Assembly (NCBI RefSeq): GCF_000374845.1
Contig: NZ_KB895413.1
Span: forward strand, 434,001-498,000
Origin: Paenibacillus terrigena DSM 21567
Lineage (GTDB): Bacteria; Bacillota; Bacilli; Paenibacillales; Paenibacillaceae
Direction of reading: 5' to 3'
DNA: 64,000 nucleotides
Below are positions 16,097-25,890 of this stretch, piece after piece (position 1 is the stretch's first letter; each line of letters starts with the position of its first letter). The position numbers were made by a program, and so were the translations under genes. The notes under the pieces are model-generated. The model had not been told where the DNA came from, searched no databases, and saw only the letters and a list, made by a program, of their open reading frames with translations.

Positions 16097-16126
16097 AAAG
16101 AAGCAGGATCTTCCTGCTTCTTTGTT
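16097..16126 (+). terminator. terminator after GerMN gene
   Basis: 12-bp stem AAAGAAGCAGGA / TCCTGCTTCTTT with a 3-nt loop, ending in a short T-run. Confidence 0.85.
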
Positions 16127-16181
16127 GAATTTATTATACTTAGCATTTTTTAATAGGTTACATAGAGAGAGGAGTCACATC

Positions 16182-19025
16182 ATGTCTAAAAAGTTCGTCA
16201 CATTGTTTCTATCAGCGGTTCTCGTATTCGGTGCGGCAGGAAGTGCATACGCAGCGGTGACACCGGCTAATGGAAATTCATCTACTTCGACAACGAATAG
16301 CAAAGATAATTCGACATCAGATGCGAATAAAGGGAACACAGGAAATACAAATAACACAAGTAATACTGGAAATACAGGAACTACAAACGGATCTTCAACC
16401 AATACATCCGTAGGCAGCGGCAGTGCCCTGTTTAGCGATGTCAAGAGTGGGTTCTGGGCAGAAAAGCATATTACGAAGCTTGCGCTAGAGAAGATTCTTC
16501 TTGGAAATAACGGCAAATTCAGACCAAACGATCCGGTTACGCAGCAAGAAGCGGTCACGATGGCGATTCGTTATATGAATCTAGAGAAGGATTTGGATGC
16601 GACTTCGTCTGTAGCGTTCCAGAGCGGATTCGTAGTGGACAACTACTTCAAACCGTATGTCGCGCTTGCGTTCTCCAAAGGTCTTCTTGATAAAAATGAA
16701 GAAATGACACCTGCAGGTTCCAAAGAGGCATGGGGCTCGAAAAAAGCTTCACGCGAATGGATCACGAAAATTCTCGTTCGCGCATTGAACAAACAGGCTG
16801 AGGCAAAGGTTGCGATGAATAAAGCAACGACATTCGCAGATAACAGCAAAATCTCCCCTTCCATGCTCGGCTATATTAATGTAGCCCTTGATTTGAAGCT
16901 CACAACGGGGATGGAAGGTAATAAATTCAACCCAGCAGGGAATGTAACGCGTGCGCAATTGGCTACGTTCTTCAGTCGTGGGGATCAACATACGAATATC
17001 AAATATGACAATGTCTATCAGGGTGTCATTACGAGCTTGTCGGATTCCGAGCTTAGCTTGTATGGTGAGGATGGCAAGATTCATAACTTTACGTTAAAAG
17101 GAACTTCTTATTACACAGCTGATTCTGAGACATCCGTACCTGCAACGACCGTACAAGCCTATACGAAAGTGAAAGTGATTGATACCCAAGGTACAGCAGG
17201 CTATGTTGAAGTGATCGATTCGAAGATTCAACTGGAGTCCGTAGAGGGCAAATTCCAACGTCTGCATAGCACAGGTACGAAATTTACAGTTCTGAGCAAT
17301 GATGATTATGTTACGTATGATTTTGATGCAGGCACAGCATTCTTAGATCAGAATGGCAAAGCGATGTCTGCGAAGGATCTTGCGCCAGACAGTACGTTAG
17401 ATATTAAGCGTGAGACGTTCTCCGGTCAGAAGAAAGTTGTTCTTGTTCAAGTGAAATCTGCACCCGTGAATAAGACGGGTGCAGGTACTGTGACGTCGAT
17501 CGATGTTGCGAAACAGACATTCAAAGTAAGAGATGCATCCAACGTGGAAGAGACCTTGACACTCTCGCCGGATGCCATGCTGCTCTATCAAGATCAACGT
17601 CTGAAAAGTCTAGCTGAATTGAAAGTGAATGACGTCATTTCCTATGTCGTGAAGAATGGTCAAGTGACGCAGCTTGAAGTGAAACAGACCAGTGCGAGAA
17701 CCGTACGTGGTACATTAATCAACATCAGCACAGCGAATAAGCTGGTGACTTATGTGAAGGAAGGGACTTCCCGTCCGGAAGTGAATCTCCTCGCAGACAA
17801 AGTTGAAGTTGTAGTTGACGGCATCAAGACACCGACGATTGCAGATTTGATCGCGGATGATACGAATGGCGACGTGATTGAAATGACCATTACACCAGAT
17901 GACCGTATCTCGAAAATCCAAGTGGTTGGTCGTAAAATGGAACAGCTGCAGGAATTAACGGTAGCTGGATACAATACCAAATTGCAATTGTTGACGGTAA
18001 CGAATGCGAAAGGTAAAGCCTTCTCCTTCTACGCGACAGAGACGACGAAATTTGACTTTGGAACAGGGAATGTTACGCTCAAAGATCTTGAAGCACAGCT
18101 TCCAGAGAAGACGAAAGTCAATCTGACCGTTCTTGGCGATAAAATTCTAACGTTGCAAAAAGTGTATAAATATGATGGGAAATTACTCAGCTTGGATTCA
18201 TGGAAACAGACGTTAACGCTTATGACGGATGCGGGTCAGACGATCACATTGCCATATGATAGCTCAGCCGTTGTATTCGTCTATGGTAAGAGCACTGGCA
18301 CATCGTTATCGGATGTGAAAGTTGGCGATATGATCTCGGCACAACTTCGCACAACGCAAGATAAAGTCGGCCGTATCTCTATTAAATCGCAAGCGCAATT
18401 CGAAGTCTATTCGGTTGATGCAAGCAGAAATATGCTCAAAATTAAATCCAGCACGGGATATATCGAACAGGTGAATGATGGTGTATCACTGCTCGATGAG
18501 AACGGTACAGCGCTCAAAGCATCGGATTTTGCTCCGGGCCAAATCGTAAATGTGAATTTTTCAGGAAATGTTCCTGAATTGGTTCGCAAAGTAACACTCA
18601 CTTATGGTAAAGTGGAATCTATTGATGCTGCGAACTCCAAGATTACGCTGAAAGACTTCTCCGGTCAGAAGAAAGAAATGAAGCTGACAGCGAGCTATCA
18701 GATTATTCGCAATCAAGCGATCAGTACGAACATCAATAGCTTATCGACATCAGATCGTGTCGAAGTGCGTCTTGATGCGGATGGAAATACGGTTGTGCGT
18801 GTCTTAGATACGTTAAGCCGCAAATTCGCTCGCTACACCGCTTCTACGAATGAAATTTATGTACAACGCGCGTCACTTTCGGATAATAACTATAAATTCA
18901 ATTTTGTGACGAATGTTTATGTTCATAAAGGGGATTCCCTATTAAATCTGCAGTCCTTGACTGATGCAGATCAAATTCTACTCGTCTTCAACAATAATCA
19001 GGTCATCGAGATTGAGAAATTGTAG
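16182..19025 (+). CDS. S-layer homology domain surface protein with repeated beta modules
   Basis: 947 aa. Signal peptide (MSKKFVTLFLSAVLVFGAAG, cleaved near AYAA), then an Asn/Thr/Ser/Gly-rich linker (~25-80) with repeated GNT units. Two clear SLH motifs follow (FSDVKSGFWAEKHITKLALE and FADNSKISPSMLGYINVALD), which usually bind pyruvylated secondary wall polymer. The remaining ~650 residues are a string of ~75-residue repeats with a recurrent GxVxSID...KITLKD...L.V.D pattern (YGKVESIDAANSKITL, YDGKLLSLDSWKQTLTL, GTVTSIDVAKQTFKV), probably all-beta stalk modules. ATG 16182 follows GAGAGGAG. Its partners are unknown; the neighbouring wall hydrolases suggest an envelope locus. Confidence 0.88.
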   Translation: MSKKFVTLFLSAVLVFGAAGSAYAAVTPANGNSSTSTTNSKDNSTSDANKGNTGNTNNTSNTGNTGTTNGSSTNTSVGSGSALFSDVKSGFWAEKHITKLALEKILLGNNGKFRPNDPVTQQEAVTMAIRYMNLEKDLDATSSVAFQSGFVVDNYFKPYVALAFSKGLLDKNEEMTPAGSKEAWGSKKASREWITKILVRALNKQAEAKVAMNKATTFADNSKISPSMLGYINVALDLKLTTGMEGNKFNPAGNVTRAQLATFFSRGDQHTNIKYDNVYQGVITSLSDSELSLYGEDGKIHNFTLKGTSYYTADSETSVPATTVQAYTKVKVIDTQGTAGYVEVIDSKIQLESVEGKFQRLHSTGTKFTVLSNDDYVTYDFDAGTAFLDQNGKAMSAKDLAPDSTLDIKRETFSGQKKVVLVQVKSAPVNKTGAGTVTSIDVAKQTFKVRDASNVEETLTLSPDAMLLYQDQRLKSLAELKVNDVISYVVKNGQVTQLEVKQTSARTVRGTLINISTANKLVTYVKEGTSRPEVNLLADKVEVVVDGIKTPTIADLIADDTNGDVIEMTITPDDRISKIQVVGRKMEQLQELTVAGYNTKLQLLTVTNAKGKAFSFYATETTKFDFGTGNVTLKDLEAQLPEKTKVNLTVLGDKILTLQKVYKYDGKLLSLDSWKQTLTLMTDAGQTITLPYDSSAVVFVYGKSTGTSLSDVKVGDMISAQLRTTQDKVGRISIKSQAQFEVYSVDASRNMLKIKSSTGYIEQVNDGVSLLDENGTALKASDFAPGQIVNVNFSGNVPELVRKVTLTYGKVESIDAANSKITLKDFSGQKKEMKLTASYQIIRNQAISTNINSLSTSDRVEVRLDADGNTVVRVLDTLSRKFARYTASTNEIYVQRASLSDNNYKFNFVTNVYVHKGDSLLNLQSLTDADQILLVFNNNQVIEIEKL

Positions 19026-19058
19026 GAAATTAAATTACCTTTAGGCTGCATCTGAATG

Positions 19059-19098
19059 ACCGTCTTGATGTGGTAGCCCCGCGTCAAGGCGGTTTTAT
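19059..19098 (+). terminator. terminator after SLH gene
   Basis: Stem ACCGTCTTGATG / CGTCAAGGCGGT around an 11-nt loop, followed by TTTTATGTT. Confidence 0.75.
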
Positions 19099-19123
19099 GT
19101 TCAAGTAGAGGGGAGAATGAGAC

Positions 19124-19789
19124 ATGAATAACGCGACCGTGAGGCATATTTTGGATACCATTGGTGAAATGTTCCCTGATGCGCATTGTGAATTGAATCA
19201 TTCAAATCCGTTCGAATTAGTGATTGCTGTATTGTTGTCAGCCCAGTGTACCGATGAAACGGTGAATAAGGTGACTGTGAATTTGTTCCAGAAATATCGG
19301 AAGCCTGAAGATTATATCGCGGTGCCGATCGAGGAATTAGAGCAAGATATTCGCCGCATTGGATTATTTCGCAGCAAAGCAAAACACATTCAACACTTGT
19401 GCATGATGCTATTAGAGCGTTATAATGGCGAAGTGCCCAAAGCGCATGATAAGCTTGTGGAGCTCCCAGGTGTGGGTCGAAAGACAGCGAATGTCGTCAT
19501 GTCGAATGCATTTGGTGTTCCGGCGATCGCTGTCGATACGCATGTTGAACGTGTATCGAAACGACTTGGCCTTGCGAATTGGAAGGATTCCGTGCTTGAA
19601 GTGGAGAAAAAATTGATGCGACGTGTGCCCGAGGAAGAATGGACGCTCACGCATCATAGAATCATATTTTTCGGTCGATATCACTGCAAAGCGCAGAACC
19701 CGAAATGTGAAAGTTGTCCGTTGCTCAGCATTTGCCGTGAAGGCAAAAAACGTATGAAACCTATCCAAGTAAGGAAAGATAAGGATTAA
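19124..19789 (+). CDS. nth: endonuclease III
   Basis: Base-excision-repair DNA glycosylase/AP lyase, 221 aa. The helix-hairpin-helix is LPGVGRKTANVV with catalytic K120; the catalytic aspartate is D138 in AVDTHVERVSKRLGL. The C-terminal [4Fe-4S] loop has the pattern CKAQNPKCESCPLLSIC. These match the numbering of E. coli Nth. ATG 19124 follows GGGGAGAATGAG. A small unknown gene follows 30 bp later and may be co-transcribed. Confidence 0.96.
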   Translation: MNNATVRHILDTIGEMFPDAHCELNHSNPFELVIAVLLSAQCTDETVNKVTVNLFQKYRKPEDYIAVPIEELEQDIRRIGLFRSKAKHIQHLCMMLLERYNGEVPKAHDKLVELPGVGRKTANVVMSNAFGVPAIAVDTHVERVSKRLGLANWKDSVLEVEKKLMRRVPEEEWTLTHHRIIFFGRYHCKAQNPKCESCPLLSICREGKKRMKPIQVRKDKD

Positions 19790-19819
19790 AGCAATCTAAC
19801 AAAGAAGAGGATGAATGAC

Positions 19820-20092
19820 ATGAAATGCATCTCAGTGTACACGGACAATTTCGAATTGTTCTCTGACATCTACGAGACCGTAATGGGGACGAACTTACAA
19901 GAAAACGAAGAGACTGAAATTGAAGGCGTAACGGTGAGTGATTCGGGAAGCGTGCCTGAAAATTACCTTGAGAAAATGAAAGCAAAGCCTGAAGTTGTCG
20001 TGATGAAAGTCAAAGCGGGCAATATTACGATTCTACAACATGGAAAAGTTTTTGAAATCTTTATTCCAGAAGAACAAAATATGGTACACTAG
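19820..20092 (+). CDS. small acidic protein of unknown function
   Basis: 90 aa (MKCISVYTDNFELFSDIYE...). The first half is very acidic (QENEETEIEGVTVSDSG) and the second half is predicted beta-rich (PEVVVMKVKAGNITILQHGKVFEIFIP). No family was recognised. ATG 19820 is chosen because it lies 9 nt after AGAGG; the ATG at 19811 is too close. It sits between nth and the dynamin gene and ends at a terminator, so it probably belongs to the nth transcript. Confidence 0.7.
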   Translation: MKCISVYTDNFELFSDIYETVMGTNLQENEETEIEGVTVSDSGSVPENYLEKMKAKPEVVVMKVKAGNITILQHGKVFEIFIPEEQNMVH

Positions 20093-20156
20093 AAACCGAA
20101 ATCTTACGGAAAATTCAGGGAAACCGAATGCCGTGAGATTCGGTTTTATTTTTTTG
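20093..20156 (+). terminator. terminator between the small gene and the dynamin gene
   Basis: Long stem AAACCGAAATCTTACGG / CCGTGAGATTCGGTTT followed by TATTTTTTT. It ends only ~16 bp before the dynamin start codon, so it may act as an attenuator of that gene. Confidence 0.85.
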
Positions 20157-20171
20157 TCGGGGAGAATAGCG

Positions 20172-23100
20172 ATGCGTGTACTTACTACTAACGAACTACA
20201 AAATGTTTACAAGTTAAGTCTAGAGCCGCTCGCAGCGCAGCTAGCAGAAGCGGGCGATGAGGTTCATGCAGGGAAAATGAAGGACCTGATGGAGAAGTGG
20301 GGACAGGCACAATTTACGATTGCGTTCTGTGGGCATTTCTCGGCAGGGAAATCGAGTCTGATTAACCGAATCTGCGGGAAACGTATTCTACCTTCGAGTC
20401 CGATACCGACAAGCGCCAACTTGGTGCGGATTCACAATGGCCAGCCACAAGCGATAATTACGAAGATGCCGACGAACCCAGGCGCAGTAGGGGAGAAAAT
20501 CTCTGTACCTCTCAATGATCTGGAAGCGTACTGCGTGAACGGGGTAGAATTTGAATCCGTTGATCTTTATGAGCAAATTGCAATCCTTGGCGAACGTGGG
20601 ACGTTGCTCGATACGCCTGGTGTGGATTCAACAGATGATGCGCACCGGATGTCGACGGAGTCGGCACTGCATCTGGCTGACGTTGTATTCTATGTCATGG
20701 ATTATAATCATGTTCAATCCGAAATTAATTTTACGTTCGCGAAGCAATTGGCGGATTGGGGTAAGCCGATCTATCTGATCGTGAATCAAATTGACAAGCA
20801 TCGAGAACGGGAACTGTCCTTCGATGCGTACCGTACGGGGGTGGAGCAGGCTTTTGCGGCATGGAACATTAAGCCGGCGGGTATTCTCTATCTGTCTCTG
20901 AAGCATCCAGAACATCCTCACGATGAGTGGGAGAAGCTAAACTGGTTGATGGGTGCCTTGATGACACGTCAGGAGGCATTGCGAGAGCATAGTATTGTAG
21001 GTTCTGCGGCACAAGTCGTTGAAGCACATTTGCGACTTTATGCTTCGCAGCAGGAGCCGAAGAGACAGGAATTGATGGATCGAATGGGCGGGTCCGAACA
21101 GGCATCTCGACTTGCAGAGGAGCTCGCAGCATTAGAGGCGGAAGAGCAGCGGTTAGCGGGTGAAGCAAGCCGCGTTCAAGCACAATTCAGGGACGATCTG
21201 AATCGTCTATTGGATCAGGCGAACATTATCCCTGCTCAGACGCGCGATCTGGCGGATACGTATCTGCAATGTCGTAAACCTGGCTTCAAGGTCGGATTCT
21301 TGTTTACGGCGGGGAAGACGATCGAAGAGCAGACACGGCGCTTAAAGGCGCTGTATGATCATTTCATGGAGCAGGTTACTGCCCATGTTGATTGGCATGT
21401 GGGGGATTTGCTGCGGAAGCTATCGGATCTATCCGGTGTGCCGGAAGCGGACTGGGCGTCGACGTTCGCACAGCTATCGCAGGAAATGACACCGGCGTGG
21501 CTTGCAGCCCGTGTCAGCGAGGGTGCCTCGTTCACGAATGAATATACAATGAATTATTCGAAGCAGATCAGCACAGACGCCAAGGCGCTCTATCGCAAGC
21601 AGGCGCTAGCGATTGCGGATGATTTGCTCGAGCAGCTGCGCCGAGGGCTGGAGGCGCAGGCTGCTGTTGTTCGCGAGCAGCATATGCAGCTGCTCGCCCG
21701 CTCGGCTGCGCTCGCAGAGCTGCGCAGCCTCGAGCACAGCGAGCGCACGCACGCGGAGCGCCTGCGTGCGCTTGGCGCGGCGCCGCAGGGCGCAGCCACA
21801 TCCGGCATGCTGCCGGATGTGGCGCAGGCGCCTGCGCGCAGCAGCGCCGACGCGGCCGCAGCTGCGCAGGGCGCCGCTAGCGCTGCGGCACAGGCCGCGC
21901 CAGCGCCAGCGCAGCGCGCCACAGCGGCGCAGGGCGCGCCTGTGGCGGCGCCCGCGGCCAGCGCCGCGGCCCGCGCACGCGAGCACGCGCGCCAAGCGGC
22001 AGCGCGGCTGCGCAGCGCGAAGGCGCTGCTCGCGCCCTACCCCGCGATGAAATCGCTCGGGGCAGGGCTTGCGCGCAAAGCGGAGCGGCTCGAGGATAGC
22101 CGCTTCACGATCGCGCTGTTCGGCGCGTTTAGCGCAGGGAAGTCCTCCTTTGCCAATGCCCTCATTGGCGAGGACGTCCTGCCGGTATCGCCGAACCCGA
22201 CGACGGCTGCCATCAATCAGTTGATGGCACCAACTGAAGACTTTCCGCATGGGACCGCGGAGATTATCATGAAGACCCGTGAAGCGATGCTCGAGGATAT
22301 CGCCTTCTCGTTATCCATGCTGGGTCTTGAGATGCCGTCCGAAGGCCGCCTGCTGGAGACCATCCGCAGCCTGAAGCCGGAGCAGGTGCAGCCTGCGGGC
22401 CGTCCGCATTACAGCTTCCTGAAGGCTGTGGCCAAAGGTTGGGTTGCTTCGGAATCACTTCTCGGACAGAGCTTCCAAGCGGATCTGCCGCGTTATCGCG
22501 CTTATGTCGCAGAGGAAGATAAATCCTGTTTTGTGAGCGTAATTCATCTGCATTACAGCTGTCCGCTAACCGATCAAGGGATCGTCTTAGTGGATACACC
22601 GGGAGCGGATTCGATCAATGCGCGTCATACAGGTGTGTCGTTTAATTATATAAAGAACGCGGACGCGATTCTTTTTGTTACCTATTATAATCATGCATTC
22701 TCCCAAGCGGATCGGCAGTTCTTACAACAGCTTGGACGAGTGAAAGATGCATTTGAGCTTGATAAAATGTTCTTTATTGTAAATGCAGCGGATTTAGCGG
22801 GTTCTGATGACGAATTGCAGGGAGTATTAACTTATGTTGAGAACCAACTTTTGGAATATGGCATTCGGTTCCCAAGGTTATACCCTGTCTCTAGCCTTCA
22901 AGCCCTTGACGCGAAATTGAACAGCGATGAACCGGGATATATCGCATCGGGCCTACCTGCATTCGAGCAAGAATTTATTCGGTTTACGATTGAGGAGCTG
23001 GGACAATTGGCGATTCAATCGGGTGAGCAAGATCTAGTCCGAGCAGAGCGGATGATTCGTCAATGGATCGATGCAGCACAAGCGGATGAGCAAGAGAAGC

Positions 23101-23858
23101 AGCGCCAGCTTGCAGAGCTCCAACTTAGCGAACAGCAAGCGGGACAACATTGCGCCGGGTTACAACGACAAGCTGCAGTCGATGCGCCGCTGCTGACCAA
23201 GGAAACGCAGGAGCTGCTCTATTACGTGAAGCAACGGATTCGCTATCGGTTCAGTGATTTGTTTAATTATGCATTCAACCCGGCAACGCTGCGGAGTGAC
23301 AGTCAGGATCTGAAGCTCGCGCTGAAGAGCTGCGTCCTCGAAATCCATCGACTGATCGCGTTGGAGCTGTCTCAAGAGCTGCTTGCAACGACGATCCGGA
23401 TTGAGCAAGCTGCGTTAAAAATGGCTGCACGCCATGCCGAACAAGCGATCCAAGACGTTCAGGCCGTGCTTCCGTCCTTCGAGATGGGCGCGTTACTGTC
23501 ACCACAGAGTTCTCCACCCGTTGTGGATGAGAACTTGCGTTCACCGGAAGTGGATTTCAGAGAAATCTGGTCCATTTTCAAAAACCCGAAGTCATTCTTC
23601 GAAGGGGAAGGCAAAGCGCGTCTTCGCCAAGTGATGGAATCGGCCTATGTGGATTCAATTCAAGCAGCTGTTCAGGAACATGAGCGTGGATTCGTCACCC
23701 ATTACTCGGCATTCTCGGAACAAGTCCTTGAGCATTATGCAGCGCAAATGCATGATGCAGCAGCAGAGCAATGCGAAGGGATTCGAAGCTCGTTAGTCCA
23801 ACAGACGGATACTGAAAGCCTTGAGGAGCTTATACGAGCTCTTCGAACGGCATCATGA
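20172..23858 (+). CDS. dynamin-family double GTPase (DynA-like)
   Basis: 1228 aa with two tandem dynamin GTPase heads. Head 1: P-loop GHFSAGKSSLINRI (~54-67), DTPGVDS, VNQIDKHRE. Head 2: GAFSAGKSSFANAL (~651-664), DTPGADS, VNAADLAGS. Each head is followed by a long helical stalk region. This matches B. subtilis DynA, a fused dynamin that fuses and protects membranes. The junction (~residues 500-640) is an Ala/Arg/Gln-rich segment of very high GC, unlike the rest of the gene. ATG 20172 follows GGGGAG. A terminator follows at 23886-23920. Confidence 0.93.
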   Translation: MRVLTTNELQNVYKLSLEPLAAQLAEAGDEVHAGKMKDLMEKWGQAQFTIAFCGHFSAGKSSLINRICGKRILPSSPIPTSANLVRIHNGQPQAIITKMPTNPGAVGEKISVPLNDLEAYCVNGVEFESVDLYEQIAILGERGTLLDTPGVDSTDDAHRMSTESALHLADVVFYVMDYNHVQSEINFTFAKQLADWGKPIYLIVNQIDKHRERELSFDAYRTGVEQAFAAWNIKPAGILYLSLKHPEHPHDEWEKLNWLMGALMTRQEALREHSIVGSAAQVVEAHLRLYASQQEPKRQELMDRMGGSEQASRLAEELAALEAEEQRLAGEASRVQAQFRDDLNRLLDQANIIPAQTRDLADTYLQCRKPGFKVGFLFTAGKTIEEQTRRLKALYDHFMEQVTAHVDWHVGDLLRKLSDLSGVPEADWASTFAQLSQEMTPAWLAARVSEGASFTNEYTMNYSKQISTDAKALYRKQALAIADDLLEQLRRGLEAQAAVVREQHMQLLARSAALAELRSLEHSERTHAERLRALGAAPQGAATSGMLPDVAQAPARSSADAAAAAQGAASAAAQAAPAPAQRATAAQGAPVAAPAASAAARAREHARQAAARLRSAKALLAPYPAMKSLGAGLARKAERLEDSRFTIALFGAFSAGKSSFANALIGEDVLPVSPNPTTAAINQLMAPTEDFPHGTAEIIMKTREAMLEDIAFSLSMLGLEMPSEGRLLETIRSLKPEQVQPAGRPHYSFLKAVAKGWVASESLLGQSFQADLPRYRAYVAEEDKSCFVSVIHLHYSCPLTDQGIVLVDTPGADSINARHTGVSFNYIKNADAILFVTYYNHAFSQADRQFLQQLGRVKDAFELDKMFFIVNAADLAGSDDELQGVLTYVENQLLEYGIRFPRLYPVSSLQALDAKLNSDEPGYIASGLPAFEQEFIRFTIEELGQLAIQSGEQDLVRAERMIRQWIDAAQADEQEKQRQLAELQLSEQQAGQHCAGLQRQAAVDAPLLTKETQELLYYVKQRIRYRFSDLFNYAFNPATLRSDSQDLKLALKSCVLEIHRLIALELSQELLATTIRIEQAALKMAARHAEQAIQDVQAVLPSFEMGALLSPQSSPPVVDENLRSPEVDFREIWSIFKNPKSFFEGEGKARLRQVMESAYVDSIQAAVQEHERGFVTHYSAFSEQVLEHYAAQMHDAAAEQCEGIRSSLVQQTDTESLEELIRALRTAS

Positions 23859-23885
23859 TTTTAACCCAATTTTCAAAATGTCAAA

Positions 23886-23920
23886 GCCTCGTACAAAGCG
23901 TGTATTTGTACGGGGTTTTG
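23886..23920 (+). terminator. terminator after dynamin gene
   Basis: Stem CCTCGTACAAA / TTTGTACGGGG, then TTTTGTGTTTTT. Confidence 0.85.
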
Positions 23921-24117
23921 TGTTTTTATGAATTGAATGTGCCAAAGAAAGCGATGTATTTGGATGATTTAAGAGAACATCGTACATTTGTTCCTTAATT
24001 CGCCATCACAATCTGGTTACAGGGATTAAATGACCTCAGATGCTCTTTGAAGTGATCTGTGCATGATGTTAAACTGCATGAAGTTAAAGAAGTTTTAACG
24101 AAAAAAGGAGAGAGAGA

Positions 24118-25890
24118 ATGGACGTTTTCAGGAGACTTAAAACTTTTTACTGGCCGGAAAGACGTTTTCTCGGGTTATCGATTCTTTGCTTGGTTGTAGC
24201 AACGGCGTTAGGTCTGGTGTACCCCAACTTGCTGCGGATCATGATTGATGATGTGATCGGGAAAGAGAATTATGGCATCGTGTTACCGTTATCCCTGACT
24301 GTGCTGGTTGTCGTGAGCATCAAAGGATGCTTGCAATTTCTACACGGTTACTTCGGGGGTCGACTAGGCAATCGAGTTGCCTATTCCATCCGAAATGCTT
24401 GTTATGAGAAACTGCAGTATTTATCTTACCAGTACTATAACACGGCGAAGACAGGCGACTTGATGTCACGTCTTACAGCCGATTTAGAAGCGCTGCGGAA
24501 CTTTGTAGGTTTCGGATTTGCGCAGATTCTGAACATGATCTTGATGGTCTTGTTCGGTACGATTATGATGGTGTCGATTAACTGGCAGCTTACTCTGATC
24601 ACGATGGTATGTATTCCGCTACTCGTCTTCACGGCCATTCGGTTCGAGAAGAAGATTCATCCCGCTTTCCGCGAGATGCGCCAAGCGATGAGTCAACTGA
24701 CAACAGCGGTACAAGAGAATATTACAGGTGTTCGGACGGTGAAGTCGTTCGCTCGTGAAGCACATGAAGTCGATAAGTTCGGTACGAAAAATGAACTGTA
24801 CAAAGCGAATCAAATTCGCACTGCGATGCTCTGGGGAACCTACTTCCCTGTGATGGAAATTCTCGCTTGTATGAGTGTCGTCATCTTGTTAGGGTTTGGT
24901 GGCGTACAGGTAATCCAGAAAAGCTTGACACTTGGTGAGCTGGTTGCATTCTTCAGTATGATTTGGTACATTATCGGACCGATGTGGGGGATTGGATACC
25001 ATATCAACAACTACACGCAATCCAAGGCATCTGGTGAACGGATTCTCGAATTGCTCGATCATACGGTGGATGTGAAGAACAGCGAAGATGCGATTCAATT
25101 GCATCCTGATCAAGTCAAAGGGCATGTCCGCTTTGAGAACGTTTCCTTCGGCTACGGCAATGCGCCGCATGCGGTACACAATATCTCGCTAGATGCGTCG
25201 CCTGGCAAAATTATCGGTCTACTCGGCGGTACGGGCGCAGGGAAATCGACGATCATCTCGCTCATTATGCGAGCTTATGATGTGCAAGAAGGTCGAGTAA
25301 CACTTGATGGTGTCGAACTACGTGATCTAGAAATCGAGAGCTTGCGCAGTCAAATTGCAACCGTATTCCAAGAAACATTCCTGTTCTCAGCGACCATCCG
25401 CAGCAACATCGCTTACGGGCTTCGTGATGTGACCGAAGAGCAAATCGAACGTGCCGCAAGACTTGCCAAGGCACATGAATTTATTACTGAACTTCCTGAA
25501 GGCTACGACACGGTTGTTGGCGAACGGGGGATGGGACTTTCAGGCGGTCAGAAGCAGCGGATTGCTATTGCGCGTGCGATCCTGATCAATCCGAAGATTT
25601 TGATTCTTGACGATGCGACAAGCGCCGTTGATATGGAGACAGAGCATGAGATTCAAGCTGGTTTCCGTGAAGTCATGCAAGGCAGAACGACATTTATTAT
25701 CGCGCATCGGATTTCCTCGTTACGTCATGCGGATGAGATCCTCGTCTTGGATCAAGGTCACGTCGTACAACGTGGTGGTCATGAAGAATTGATTGCAAAA
25801 TCGGGTCCTTACCGAGACGTCTATGATATACAGTATGCGGATCGCGCCGAACTTGAAGCGATTGCATTAGGGAAGCAGGTGATATCATGA
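24118..25890 (+). CDS. ABC exporter half-transporter, subunit with degenerate Walker B
   Basis: 590 aa: six-helix transmembrane domain (~1-320) and nucleotide-binding domain (~335-575). Walker A is GGTGAGKST (~370-378), signature LSGGQ at 474-478, Walker B ILILDDATSAVD with Asp at 499 where the catalytic Glu normally sits, and H-loop IIAHRIS. It overlaps the next ABC gene by four bases (ATGA). The Asp replacement with the atypical signature in the partner is the signature of heterodimeric multidrug exporters such as BmrCD or TM287/288. The substrate is unknown. ATG 24118 follows AAAAAAGGAGAG. Confidence 0.92.
   Translation: MDVFRRLKTFYWPERRFLGLSILCLVVATALGLVYPNLLRIMIDDVIGKENYGIVLPLSLTVLVVVSIKGCLQFLHGYFGGRLGNRVAYSIRNACYEKLQYLSYQYYNTAKTGDLMSRLTADLEALRNFVGFGFAQILNMILMVLFGTIMMVSINWQLTLITMVCIPLLVFTAIRFEKKIHPAFREMRQAMSQLTTAVQENITGVRTVKSFAREAHEVDKFGTKNELYKANQIRTAMLWGTYFPVMEILACMSVVILLGFGGVQVIQKSLTLGELVAFFSMIWYIIGPMWGIGYHINNYTQSKASGERILELLDHTVDVKNSEDAIQLHPDQVKGHVRFENVSFGYGNAPHAVHNISLDASPGKIIGLLGGTGAGKSTIISLIMRAYDVQEGRVTLDGVELRDLEIESLRSQIATVFQETFLFSATIRSNIAYGLRDVTEEQIERAARLAKAHEFITELPEGYDTVVGERGMGLSGGQKQRIAIARAILINPKILILDDATSAVDMETEHEIQAGFREVMQGRTTFIIAHRISSLRHADEILVLDQGHVVQRGGHEELIAKSGPYRDVYDIQYADRAELEAIALGKQVIS

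Noticed and set aside
21568-22250. Several long open frames on both strands within the dynamin gene
   Set aside because: The GC-rich linker removes stop codons from all frames; only the dynamin frame has domain motifs.
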